This document shows, one piece after another, positions 13,747-22,268 of a stretch of 64,000 bases of DNA. Numbering within the stretch: the first letter of the stretch is position 1; each line of letters begins with the position of its first letter. Made by a program: the position numbers and the translations under genes. This stretch comes from Microbacterium sp. T2.11-28 (GTDB taxonomy: Bacteria > Actinomycetota > Actinomycetes > Actinomycetales > Microbacteriaceae), in contig NZ_CATNHF010000001.1 of assembly GCF_950097975.1 (NCBI RefSeq), positions 434,001-498,000 on the forward strand. The letters run 5' to 3'. The notes beneath the pieces are model-generated. The model did not search any database. It was not told the origin of the DNA and saw only the letters and a list, made by a program, of their open reading frames with translations.

Positions 13747-14001
13747 CAGGGACTCCTTCCCCCGCTACTCGGTCCCGGTGCAGTATCCGGCTGACGGGAA
13801 AGTGGCCACCACGCCAAAAGCACGTCGTGTCGTTGCTGCTACGCAGCTTGGTCACCGTCGAATCATTGATGGACGCATTCATCCCGATGGCCGCGACGGC
13901 CCGCCGGCTCTGGTCCGATGCCACTGATCGTCCGCGAGCACCCGGGTTCGCGAACCCGTCGACCTCGCTCGACAAGCACCTCGCGAGCCTCACGGGGCTG
14001 C

Positions 14002-14760
14002 TTACTCGGTCTCACCCGTCGCCTTCTGCACCTCGCGGAAGCGATCAGTCGGCGGGAGTGAGAACAGTTCCTTCGCGGCCGCGTCCGGCGAGGTGGAAGA
14101 CAGCGACCGGGCTACTTCGTCGCGACCCAGGCCCCATAGGGTTTGGACCGCTTGCGAAAGTTCTTCTTGCGCTGCTTCGGTGCCGGTCTCGTCAAAGAGA
14201 ACTTCGCCCTGGCCAACGACGGCGTCATCGAAGGGCAAGACGGCCGTGATCGATAGTGCTTGCCAGGCCGGGTCGAAAGCGTCGTCGTGAACGAGCGGAA
14301 CCAGATAGGCCCGCCCGACCTCCATGCGAGCTGCCTCGGCGAAGACGAGCAAGCGATCTTCCCCTGCGCTGACGACCCACGCGTTTGGAGAGAGCGTGAT
14401 CTCACCCGGGGGTGCCAGGCCACGCGGTCCGACCCAGACCGTGTCGACAACCTCGAGGGTTACGTAGCGAAGTTTCAACCCCTCGCCAGCTTGCTCCTCG
14501 TCGCGCGTCAACTCCCCGCGCGACTCACCGGTGACGCGCACGACGACCACAGTGTCGGCGTAGCTCACCCAGTCGGTGAGTGTCTCAGACGGAAGAGCAT
14601 CCAAGCCTTCCGACATCACTGTCTCGTATCCCGCCAAGGACGAGACCGCCGGGGTTGCGCTTGCAGTACTCAGCCCGGCCGGAACAACCGCACACCCGGT
14701 CAGCGCAAGAGCGATCACGGTGGTGGTGACTATGGAGGTGATCCTTGAGTGAGCGTTCAA
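14002..14760 (-). CDS. Secreted lipoprotein of unknown function (252 aa)
   Basis: The N-terminus (MNAHSRITSIVTTTVIALALTGC) is a lipoprotein signal peptide with lipobox LTGC. The mature part begins with a low-complexity linker and then a single domain (SYADTVVVVRVTGESRGE, LEVVDTVWVGPRG, PGEITLSPNAWVVSAGEDRLLVFAEAA) resembling that of its neighbour at 14901-15584, which has DADVVLVARVTAID and ETSSVLKGEAP at equivalent places. The start used is a TTG at 14760 with GAAGGA about 15 bp upstream; it gives a complete signal peptide. Function unknown; anchored on the outer face of the membrane. Confidence 0.7.
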   Translation of the reverse strand: MNAHSRITSIVTTTVIALALTGCAVVPAGLSTASATPAVSSLAGYETVMSEGLDALPSETLTDWVSYADTVVVVRVTGESRGELTRDEEQAGEGLKLRYVTLEVVDTVWVGPRGLAPPGEITLSPNAWVVSAGEDRLLVFAEAARMEVGRAYLVPLVHDDAFDPAWQALSITAVLPFDDAVVGQGEVLFDETGTEAAQEELSQAVQTLWGLGRDEVARSLSSTSPDAAAKELFSLPPTDRFREVQKATGETE

Positions 14761-14900
14761 TTCAGTAGGTGTCCTTCAGCTGCGTGACGATGTTCAGGCC
14801 GAGGGAACGATTCTCTTCGTCGAAGGGAGTCCTCAAGCACCCGATCTTGCCCGCGCCGCGCGCGAGCTCATGCTCACGCCTGTTCAGAAGGTGTGGCGAG

Positions 14901-15584
14901 TCACGGTTCGCGGATCAGACTCTCGATCTCACTGATGGTGAGGGTTCGCTTCGTGATGGAGTTGAAGAAGCCTTCCGAAGTCTTCTCGAAGACGCCGTAA
15001 CCGTCGGCCGCGACCACGAAGTAGTTCGGCTCTGCGGGATGGCGGAGCATGAAGAGGTACTCCTCGCCGGTCACGAGTCGGACCGGTTCCTCGGAGACGT
15101 ACTGGACGGTGGTCGCACGGCGTTCCATTTCCGACTTCGCGGCGATGCCGTTCTTCTCGGTGCTGTCCGCGAAGTCGGACTCGAACACTTGCTGCAGCGT
15201 CACTGTGCCGCCAGGAACGAAGAGTCGGTCGCCAGTCGGGGCCTCGCCTTTCAGGACGCTGCTGGTTTCGACCGTCACGCCTGTTTTGGGTGTGCCACCC
15301 TTGGCGAAATCGAATGTGGCCATCGCATCGATGGCGGTGACGCGCGCGACAAGCACGACGTCCGCGTCCCTGACGACCTCGCCCGCGTCGGACACATCGA
15401 ACGACCACGATCCTTGAACGGTCGCCATCTCCGCATCGGGAGCGAACGTTTCCTGTGTGGTCGGCGATTCGGCCGCTGGCCCGATCGAGGAAGTGGGTTC
15501 GGAGGTCGCCTGAACGGTCGCGGCACATCCCGCGAGCACGATGCTCGCGCCCAGTACGGCGAGGAAAGTGAATGAAGCTCGCAT
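14901..15584 (-). CDS. Secreted lipoprotein of unknown function (227 aa), paralogue-like
   Basis: MRASFTFLAVLGASIVLAGC is a clear lipoprotein signal with lipobox LAGC. A Ser/Thr/Pro linker follows, then a domain with DADVVLVARVTAIDA, GVTVETSSVLKGEAP, and a C-terminal part (TGEEYLFMLRHPAEPNYFVVAADGYGVF). The layout parallels the lipoprotein at 14002-14760, suggesting an old duplication. ATG 15584 has GGGAG 7 bp upstream. It begins 10 bp after the stop of the truncated protease, so they are probably one transcript. Confidence 0.75.
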   Translation of the reverse strand: MRASFTFLAVLGASIVLAGCAATVQATSEPTSSIGPAAESPTTQETFAPDAEMATVQGSWSFDVSDAGEVVRDADVVLVARVTAIDAMATFDFAKGGTPKTGVTVETSSVLKGEAPTGDRLFVPGGTVTLQQVFESDFADSTEKNGIAAKSEMERRATTVQYVSEEPVRLVTGEEYLFMLRHPAEPNYFVVAADGYGVFEKTSEGFFNSITKRTLTISEIESLIREP

Positions 15585-15594
15585 CGGATACTCC

Positions 15595-15903
15595 CTAGTA
15601 CTTTGCAACCAGGACCGCGTTCTCCGCAGCCGTAAGTCCTGTCGCAGTCCAGCCCGACCTGAACTGGTACATGACCCGAGGCTTGTTGGCGGGGGTGACG
15701 AGATCACGTAGCCCGTAGCCGTGCAGCATCTCGTGCAGGACCACGAGCTTGCGCTTAGAGGTGCTCATCGGGTCAAGCATCGCGTCGTTCATCCGCACCT
15801 CGGCGTAGCGCCAGTTGTACCAATCCATCGGGATCGGCGCCAGCTTCATGTCGTCCTCGCCGTTTCGGTTCGAATCCTTCAACCACACATTGGGAGAACT
15901 TGC
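15595..15903 (-). pseudogene. 5'-truncated snapalysin-like metalloprotease
   Basis: The last ~100 codons of a secreted metalloprotease remain. The segment KRKLVVLHEMLHGYGLRD fits the HExxHxxGxxD zinc-binding pattern of snapalysin-type enzymes (third ligand Asp). The frame ends AAENAVLVAKY. Reading upstream it runs straight into repeat copy B at 15905-15961 with no start codon, signal peptide or propeptide, so the N-terminus was lost at that junction. An internal ATG (MKLAPIPMDWYNW) could start a fragment but not a secreted enzyme. Another zincin fold is possible. Confidence 0.65.
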
Positions 15904-15904
15904 C

Positions 15905-15961
15905 TGGCATCCTGCCGGTCCCCGGCCACGACCCGCCGGAGTTTTCCACAGCCCGAATGCG
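15905..15961. repeat. 57-bp direct repeat, copy B (upstream of FNT gene)
   Basis: Near-identical to 13281-13337 (54 of 57 positions). It lies 68 bp upstream of the formate/nitrite channel gene and marks the point where the truncated protease loses its 5' end. It carries a copy of the tadA start region, so it is probably the result of a duplication or recombination event. Confidence 0.85.
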
Positions 15962-16029
15962 AGCCCGGACGCCCGTGGTCCCGCTAGATTCGCCTCGGCG
16001 GACGTCGTTCCGCGGAAGGAGCGGGTGCG

Positions 16030-16854
16030 ATGCTCAGCATCCCCGAGGCACTCGAGGCGCAAGCCGATGCGGCGATCCACAAGACCGAGGCGGTGCGCTC
16101 CCCCGGCCGCTTCCTCGTGTCGGGCATGCTGGCCGGCGCCTACATCGGCATCGGCGTCGTCCTCATGGTCGCGACCGCCGGCCCGCTCATCGAGGCGGGC
16201 ACCGGACTCGGCAAGCTCGTCAGCGGACTCGTCTTCGGCGTCGCGCTGACCCTCGTCGTGTTCGCCGGCGGCGACCTGGCCACCTCGGCGATGATGGTGC
16301 TCCCCCAGGGCGCGCTCATGCGGGCGATCCGCCCCTGGCCTGCGGCCGGCACCCTCCTCGCGACGGTCGCGGCGAACCTCGTCGGGGCCTTGGTGTTCGC
16401 GGCGCTCATCGTCGCCTCGGGTGTGCTGCACAGCAACGCGCCGGCGGGCGTGATGCTCCAGGACATGCTGACGGCGAAGGCCCACGAGGCGCCGCTGGAG
16501 CTCTTCGTCCGCGGCATCCTCTGCAACCTGCTCGTCTGCCTCGCGGTGTGGATGGCGTCGCGCGTCGCCTCGGACGTCGCCAAGATCCTCCTCATCTTCG
16601 CGGCGATCCTCGCCTTCATCAGTTCCGGCTTCGAGCACGTCGTCGCGAACATGACGACCTACGGCATCGGCCTCTTCGGCGGCTACGCGGATGCCACGTG
16701 GTCGCTGTTCGCCGCCAACGTGCTCTGGGTGGGGCTCGGCAACCTCGTCGGCGGCGGACTGTTCGTCGGAGTCGCCTACTGGATCATCGCGGGCTCGCCG
16801 CGCCGCGATCGCGCCGGCGCCGAGTCCCCCGCAACGGCACGCCTGCACGCCTGA
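16030..16854 (+). CDS. Formate/nitrite transporter family channel
   Basis: A 274-aa polytopic membrane protein of the FNT family with six predicted transmembrane segments. Characteristic elements are GAYIGIGVVLMV near the N-terminus and SSGFEHVVANM in the third quarter, matching the family's conserved xSGFEHxxANM stretch. It is expected to pass formate, nitrite or a similar small anion across the membrane. No nitrite reductase or formate enzyme gene is adjacent, so the substrate cannot be fixed. AGGAG lies 8 bp upstream of the ATG. Confidence 0.9.
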   Translation: MLSIPEALEAQADAAIHKTEAVRSPGRFLVSGMLAGAYIGIGVVLMVATAGPLIEAGTGLGKLVSGLVFGVALTLVVFAGGDLATSAMMVLPQGALMRAIRPWPAAGTLLATVAANLVGALVFAALIVASGVLHSNAPAGVMLQDMLTAKAHEAPLELFVRGILCNLLVCLAVWMASRVASDVAKILLIFAAILAFISSGFEHVVANMTTYGIGLFGGYADATWSLFAANVLWVGLGNLVGGGLFVGVAYWIIAGSPRRDRAGAESPATARLHA

Positions 16855-16923
16855 CGCACCCGGCGGATTCGCAGGCCCGGGACGTCACGCGCTTGCGGTG
16901 CCCGTCGGTAGAATGAGCACCCT

Positions 16924-17004
16924 GCGGGAGTGGTGGAATGGCAGACACGCAGGATTTAGGTTCCTGTGCCGAAAGGCGTGTGGGTTCAAGTCCCACCTTC
17001 CGCA
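16924..17004 (+). tRNA. tRNA-Leu (anticodon TAG)
   Basis: The 81-nt cloverleaf starts GCGGGAG (acceptor, pairing with CTTCCGC). The anticodon arm is CAGGA-TTTAGGT-TCCTG, giving anticodon TAG. A class-II variable arm (TGCCGAAAGGCG) and a T-arm GTGGG-TTCAAGT-CCCAC follow. CCA is not encoded. Confidence 0.95.
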
Positions 17005-17087
17005 CGGCCGACGGTCCTGAGACCTGCACTTCCTTTCACAGCACCGCGGAATAGGCCGCCGACCGACGCACGACCGACGGGACCCCT

Positions 17088-17861
17088 GTGCACTCCATCG
17101 CCCTCATCCCCTGGCTCGATCCGACCACGATCATCGAGGCGGCCGGCCCCTGGGCACTGCTCGTGGTCTGCTTCATCGTGTTCGCCGAGACCGGCCTGCT
17201 CGTGGGCTTCCTGCTGCCCGGCGACACCCTGCTGATCATCTCGGGCCTACTGACGCACACGAACGAGATCTTCGGCGTCAACATCTGGGTCGTCTCGCTC
17301 CTCATCGCCCTGGCCGCCTTCCTCGGCGGCGAGGTCGGCTACTTCATCGGCCACAAGGGCGGGCCGGCGGTGTTCGAGCGCAAGGAATCGGGACTCTTCA
17401 GCAAGAAGAACGTCGAGCGGACGAACATGTTCTTCGAGCGCTACGGGGGCCTGACCGTCATCCTCGCGCGGTTCGTGCCCATCGTCCGCACCTTCGCGCC
17501 CGTCGCCGCGGGCGTCGGTCACATGCCGTGGAAGCGCTACAGCCTCTACAACTTCATCGGCGCCATGATCTGGGGCTTCGGGCTCACCATGGTTGGCTTC
17601 CTCGTCGGGTACATCCCGTGGGTGGCGCACCTCGTCACCGAGTACATCGACGTCATCCTCCTCGTCGCAGTCGGCGGAACGGCGCTGTTCACCCTCTGGC
17701 ACTACTTCAGCGAGCGCCGCAAGGTGCGCAAGGAGGCCGAGGCCGGCGGCGACGTCGTGATCGACGCGGAAGAGGCAGAGGAACTCGTCCTCGATCCCGA
17801 GGTGTTCGAGCGCGAGCCCGACCTCGGCGGGCACGGCGAGACCGAGCCGCCGCGCGTCTGA
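17088..17861 (+). CDS. DedA-family membrane protein
   Basis: A 257-aa protein from GTG 17088. The DedA/SNARE-associated domain is shown by FAETGLLVGFLLPGDTLLIISG, FLGGEVGYFIGHKGG and FERYGGLTVILARFVPIVRTFAPVAAGVG, including the conserved R-F-x-P-x-x-R-T-x-x-P motif. Several membrane segments are followed by a long acidic cytoplasmic tail. DedA proteins act in lipid transport and envelope homeostasis. It converges on ku with a 42-bp gap. Confidence 0.9.
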   Translation: MHSIALIPWLDPTTIIEAAGPWALLVVCFIVFAETGLLVGFLLPGDTLLIISGLLTHTNEIFGVNIWVVSLLIALAAFLGGEVGYFIGHKGGPAVFERKESGLFSKKNVERTNMFFERYGGLTVILARFVPIVRTFAPVAAGVGHMPWKRYSLYNFIGAMIWGFGLTMVGFLVGYIPWVAHLVTEYIDVILLVAVGGTALFTLWHYFSERRKVRKEAEAGGDVVIDAEEAEELVLDPEVFEREPDLGGHGETEPPRV

Positions 17862-17903
17862 CGCGACCCGCGACGCCTGGAGGCGCGTCTGCGCGTCTGC
17901 GCG

Positions 17904-18812
17904 TCAGGAGGCCTTGCTGGCCTTCTTCGCCGGCTTCTTGTCGGAGGCCGAGGCCTTCTTCGTGCCGCCGGACTTCTTCGTGGGCTTCTCGGCCTTCGAC
18001 GACGACGCGCTGCTCTCGCCGCGCGCAGCGCGGCTGCGCTCGACGCTGGCGCGAAGGGCCGCCATCAGGTCGATGACCTCGCCGCCGGACTCCGCCTCCT
18101 CCGAGGCGCCGAACGTCTCGGAGGTGTCGAGCGCGTCGCCCTTCTCGAGCTTGGCGTCGATGAGGGTCCGCAGCTCCTGCTGGTACTCGTCGGTGAACGC
18201 GGTCGGGTCGAAGTCGCTCGAGAAGCTCTCGACGAGCGACGCGGACAGCTCCAGCTCCTTCGCGGAGATCTTCACCGGCTCGTCGAGGCCCGCGAACGAG
18301 GCCTCGCGCACCTCGTCGGCCCACAGCAGCGTCTGCAGCACGAGCACGTCGCCGCGCACGCGCAGCGCGGCCAGTCGCGTCTTCTGCCGCAGCGAGAAGC
18401 GGACGATGGCCGTGCGATCGGTCTGCTCGAGGGTCTTCCGCAGCAGGACGTAGGCCTTCGGCGACTTCGAGTCGGGCTCGAGGTAGTAGGCCCGGTCGAG
18501 GGTGAGGAGGTCGATCTGATCGGACGGCACGAACTCCACGACGTCGATCTCGCGACTGCGCTCGGCGGGCAGCGACGCGATGTCGTCCTTGGTCAGCACC
18601 ACCGTCCGCTCGCCGTCGTCGTACGCCTTGTCGATGTCGGCGAAGGGCACGACCTCGCCGTCGATCTCGCAGATCCGCTGGTACCGGATGCGGCCGCCGT
18701 CAGCCGCGTGCACCTGGTGCAGGGGCACGTCGTGGTCCTCGGTGGCGGAGTACACCTTCACCGGCACGTTCACGAGGCCGAACGTCAGGGCGCCCTTCCA
18801 GATGGATCTCAT
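17904..18812 (-). CDS. ku: Ku protein, non-homologous end joining
   Basis: A 302-aa bacterial Ku homodimer subunit. It starts MRSIWKGALTFGLVNVPVKVYSATE, the conserved Ku opening, continues through the beta-barrel core (QVHAADGGRIRYQRICEIDG, LPSDQIDLL-like region, YYLEPD) and ends in a Lys/Ser-rich basic tail that contacts DNA. It binds double-strand ends and recruits LigD, whose gene diverges from it 60 bp away. The start at 18812 was chosen over a much longer upstream frame antisense to ligD. Confidence 0.97.
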   Translation of the reverse strand: MRSIWKGALTFGLVNVPVKVYSATEDHDVPLHQVHAADGGRIRYQRICEIDGEVVPFADIDKAYDDGERTVVLTKDDIASLPAERSREIDVVEFVPSDQIDLLTLDRAYYLEPDSKSPKAYVLLRKTLEQTDRTAIVRFSLRQKTRLAALRVRGDVLVLQTLLWADEVREASFAGLDEPVKISAKELELSASLVESFSSDFDPTAFTDEYQQELRTLIDAKLEKGDALDTSETFGASEEAESGGEVIDLMAALRASVERSRAARGESSASSSKAEKPTKKSGGTKKASASDKKPAKKASKAS

Positions 18813-18872
18813 TCCCCCAGTACACACCGCGCGCGGCCTCCCCTGCCAGGGGTTGCACATTAGCCTTGCGGC

Positions 18873-21284
18873 ATGGCATCCGCAGCGCAGACGGTCGAGA
18901 TCGGCGGTCGGCGGCTGCGCGTGAGCAATCTCGACAAGGTGCTCTATCCCGCCACGGGCACCACCAAGGGCGAGGTGATCGACTACTACGTGCGCATCGC
19001 GCCGCACCTTCTGCCGGTGCTGGCCGGTCGGCCCGTGACCCGCAAGCGCTGGCCCGAGGGCGTCGATCAGCCGCCCTTCTTCGCCAAGGCGCTGGAACAG
19101 GGGGCGCCGAGCTGGCTCCGACGGCACCCGATCGAGCACTCGTCGGGAGCGAAGGAGTACCCGGTGGTCGAGGAGACGGCGGCCCTCGCCTACCTCGCAC
19201 AGGTGGCGAGCCTGGAGCTCCACGTGCCGCAGTGGCGTTTCGACCGCACCGGCGACCGCCTGCCGCCCGATCGCGTGGTGCTCGACCTGGACCCCGGCCC
19301 GGGCGTCGGCCTGGTGGAGTGCGCCAAGGTCGCCCGCTGGTGCCGGCTCGTGCTGAGCGACCTCGGGATGGATCCCGTCCCGGTGACCAGCGGCAGCAAG
19401 GGAATCCACCTGTACGCGCGACTGGAGGGATCCCGCTCCAGCGACGAGATCTCCGCCTTCGCCAAGGAGCTCGCGCGCGCGCTGGAGGCCGACCACCCCG
19501 ACCTCGTCGTCAGTCAGATGAGCAAGAGCGCGCGTCCGGGCAAGGTCTTCCTCGACTGGAGCCAGAACAACGGGTCGAAGACGACGATCTCGCCCTACTC
19601 GCTGCGTGGCCGCGACGAGCCGACGGTCGCCGCGCCGCGCATCTGGGAGGAGCTCGACGACCCGGATCTGCGACAGCTCCGATTCGACGAGGTGCTCGCT
19701 CGCGCGGCGGAGATCGCCGCCGGGGCCGTCGATCCGCTCGCCGCACTGGTGCCCCATCGCGTGCCCGCGCTCGATCCCTATCTGGCCAAGCGATCCGCCG
19801 ACCGCACACCGGAGCCCATGCCCAGTGCTCCGCCCGCGCTGCTCGGGGCGGGCGACTCGCCCCGGTTCGTCATCCAGGAGCACCACGCGACCCGGCTGCA
19901 CCATGACCTGCGGCTGGAGCGCGAGGGCGTGCTCGTCAGCTGGGCGGTGCCCCGCGGTGTTCCCGACTCCCCCGACACCAACCACCTGGCCGTCATGACC
20001 GAGCCCCACCCGCTCGAGTACCTGACCTTCCACGGCGAGATCCCCCGCGGCGAGTACGGCGCCGGGACGATGACCATCTGGGACACCGGCACCTACGAGC
20101 TGGAGAAGTGGCGCGACGACGAGGTGATCTTCACGCTCGTCGGCGCTCCGGGCGGTCCGCTCGGCAGCGTCCGCCTCGCCCTCATCCGCACGTCCGGCGA
20201 CGGCGAGAAGTCCCAGTGGCTGCTGCACCGGATGAAGGATCCGGCCTCCCGCGCACCGGCCGGACGGCACCGCCCGGGGCGTGCCCGCGCTGCGGCGCCC
20301 GCCGCATCCACCGGCGACGCGCCGATGCTCGCCACCCTCTCCACCCCGGGGCAGGCCACGGCCGCCGCCCGGCGCTGGGCCGAACGCAGCGGCGAGGTCT
20401 GGGCGGAGTTCAAGTGGGACGGCGTGCGCGCGATCGGCACGTGGGACGGCGACCGGCTGCGGCTGCGTGCACGCAGCGGCACCGACATCACGGCCCGCTA
20501 CCCCGAGCTCACCGACCTCGATGCCGGACTCGGCAGCGAGCCGTGCGTGATCGACGGCGAGATCGTCGCCCTCGACAGCGCCGGCAGGCCCAACTTCACC
20601 CGCCTGCAGAACCGCATGCATCTGACCAAGCCGCACGAGATCCAGCGGGAGACCGCGCGCACCCCGGTCGCCTACTTCCTCTTCGATCTGCTCGCCCACG
20701 GCGGTACCGATGCTTCGGCGCTCCCGCTGACCGACCGCCGCGCACTCCTCGAACAGGTGGCCGCCGACGCGGTGGACACGATCGCGGTCCCGCCCGTGTC
20801 GCACGACGTCGACGCCGCCCTGGCCACCGCGCGCGAGCTCGCGCTGGAGGGCATCGTCGTCAAGGACCCGCGCTCTCGCTACCGCCGCGGGGTGCGGAGC
20901 GAGGAATGGCTGAAGGTCAAGCTCACGCAGACGCAGGAGGTCGTCATCGGCGGCATCCGCCCGGGCAAGGGCGGCCGGACCGGTCAGATCGGCTCCCTGC
21001 TGCTCGGCATCCCGGGCGACGACGGCCTGTCGTATGTGGGGCGGGTCGGCTCGGGGTTCAGCGAGGCCACGCTCGCCCGCCTGGAGGACCTCCTCACCCC
21101 GCTGCGGACCGATGTGAACCCGTTCGTCGGGGTGCCGGCCGCAGACGCGTCGGATGCGCTGTGGGTGCGGCCCGAGACCGTCGGCGAGGTGGAGTTCGCC
21201 GAGTTCACCCCCGGCGGCACGCTGCGACACGCACGGTGGCGGGGGCTGCGCTCCGACGTCGCCCCGGGCGACGTCACGCGCTGA
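18873..21284 (+). CDS. ligD: Multifunctional ATP-dependent DNA ligase D
   Basis: An 803-aa NHEJ enzyme with three domains in the mycobacterial order: polymerase/primase first (residues about 5-290, with DLDPGPGV and TSGSKGIHLY), then the 3'-phosphoesterase (about 325-460, FVIQEHHATRLHHDLRLE and GEIPRGEYGAG), then the ligase (about 485-800, adenylation motif EFKWDGVRAI with Lys514). It fills, trims and seals broken ends held by Ku. All key motifs are present. It is transcribed divergently from ku over a 60-bp shared promoter region. Confidence 0.97.
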   Translation: MASAAQTVEIGGRRLRVSNLDKVLYPATGTTKGEVIDYYVRIAPHLLPVLAGRPVTRKRWPEGVDQPPFFAKALEQGAPSWLRRHPIEHSSGAKEYPVVEETAALAYLAQVASLELHVPQWRFDRTGDRLPPDRVVLDLDPGPGVGLVECAKVARWCRLVLSDLGMDPVPVTSGSKGIHLYARLEGSRSSDEISAFAKELARALEADHPDLVVSQMSKSARPGKVFLDWSQNNGSKTTISPYSLRGRDEPTVAAPRIWEELDDPDLRQLRFDEVLARAAEIAAGAVDPLAALVPHRVPALDPYLAKRSADRTPEPMPSAPPALLGAGDSPRFVIQEHHATRLHHDLRLEREGVLVSWAVPRGVPDSPDTNHLAVMTEPHPLEYLTFHGEIPRGEYGAGTMTIWDTGTYELEKWRDDEVIFTLVGAPGGPLGSVRLALIRTSGDGEKSQWLLHRMKDPASRAPAGRHRPGRARAAAPAASTGDAPMLATLSTPGQATAAARRWAERSGEVWAEFKWDGVRAIGTWDGDRLRLRARSGTDITARYPELTDLDAGLGSEPCVIDGEIVALDSAGRPNFTRLQNRMHLTKPHEIQRETARTPVAYFLFDLLAHGGTDASALPLTDRRALLEQVAADAVDTIAVPPVSHDVDAALATARELALEGIVVKDPRSRYRRGVRSEEWLKVKLTQTQEVVIGGIRPGKGGRTGQIGSLLLGIPGDDGLSYVGRVGSGFSEATLARLEDLLTPLRTDVNPFVGVPAADASDALWVRPETVGEVEFAEFTPGGTLRHARWRGLRSDVAPGDVTR

Positions 21285-21291
21285 CGCAGGG

Positions 21292-22203
21292 TCAGTGCGC
21301 GTGGTGCTCGACGTGCCCGTCGGGTTCGAACTGGAAGGTCGAGTGCTCGACGTCGAAGTGCTCCGACAGACACGACTGGAGGCTCGAGAGAAGCTCCGGG
21401 GCGCGCCCGTCGGCGAGCACGGCTGCTTCGACCACGACGTGCGCGGTGAAGACCGGCGCGCCGCGGGTGAGCTGCCAGACGTGGACGTCGTGGACCGCCG
21501 TCACCCCCGGCTTGCTCAGCAGGTGCGCACGGATCTCCTGCACCTGCGTCCCCTCCGGCACGGACTCGGCGAGCACGGAGACGACCTCCCGCAGCAGCGC
21601 GATCGCGCGGGGGACGATCATCGCGGCGATCAGGAGCGAGGCGATCGCGTCGGCCGGGAGCCAGCCCGTCGTCACGATGACGACTGCGGCGACGATCACC
21701 GCGACCGAACCCAGCAGGTCGCCCAGGACCTCCAGGTAGGCCCCCCGCACGTTGATGCTGCGCTTCTGCGCGCTGGAGAGCAGCCACATCGCGACGGCAT
21801 TGGCGAGGAGGCCGACCACCGCCACGACCAGCATGAGGCCGCCCGCGACCTCCGCGTCGGCGGGCTCCGCGAGGCGGCGGACGCCCTCGAACGCGATGGC
21901 CGTCGCCAGGACGAGGAGGATGATCGCGTTGATCAGGGCCCCGAAGACCTCCGCGCGCTGATAGCCGTAGGTGCGCCGGTCGTTCGCCGGTCGCGCTGCG
22001 ACGGCACTCGCGACCAGGGCGATGATCAGTCCCGACGCGTCGGTGAGCATGTGGGCGGAGTCGGCCAGGAGCGCGAGCGATCCCGACAGGAGCGCACCGA
22101 CCACCTGCACGAGGAAGACCACGCCGGTGAGTCCGAGCGAGATCGTCAGGAGGCGGCGGTTGCTCGCTCCTCGAAGCCCCGTGCCAGGCGCGTGATCGTG
22201 CAT
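21292..22203 (-). CDS. Cation diffusion facilitator metal exporter (CzcD/ZitB-like)
   Basis: A 303-aa protein with six membrane segments and a C-terminal cytoplasmic domain (VTAVHDVHVWQLTRG). The metal site in TM2 is HMLTD (His51/Asp55). In TM5 the usual HxxxD is ExxxD (EVLGD, Glu158/Asp162), which could shift metal preference. It probably exports zinc or a related divalent cation by proton exchange. It lies 66 bp downstream of rdgB on the same strand and its stop is 8 bp from that of ligD. Confidence 0.9.
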   Translation of the reverse strand: MHDHAPGTGLRGASNRRLLTISLGLTGVVFLVQVVGALLSGSLALLADSAHMLTDASGLIIALVASAVAARPANDRRTYGYQRAEVFGALINAIILLVLATAIAFEGVRRLAEPADAEVAGGLMLVVAVVGLLANAVAMWLLSSAQKRSINVRGAYLEVLGDLLGSVAVIVAAVVIVTTGWLPADAIASLLIAAMIVPRAIALLREVVSVLAESVPEGTQVQEIRAHLLSKPGVTAVHDVHVWQLTRGAPVFTAHVVVEAAVLADGRAPELLSSLQSCLSEHFDVEHSTFQFEPDGHVEHHAH

Positions 22204-22268
22204 GCCACCAGGCTAGAGCCGCCCCCGGCACGCGGCGGCGCGGAACGCCTAGACGGGAATGAGAACGG

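Noticed and set aside
13694..13993. 99-codon minus-strand frame between the 111-aa gene and the first lipoprotein
   Set aside because: It overlaps the start of the 111-aa gene and has no protein-like pattern; more likely non-coding.
16924..17004. tRNA-Leu and tRNA-fMet genes as attachment sites for the inserted segments
   Set aside because: No partial tRNA copies are seen at the element ends or at the 13.3-15.9 kb segment; the element's site is the split pilus gene.
18813..21230. Very long minus-strand reading frame upstream of ku, antisense to ligD
   Set aside because: It is a high-GC mirror of ligD codons with Arg/Ala/Gly-rich translation and no domain; Ku clearly starts at 18812.
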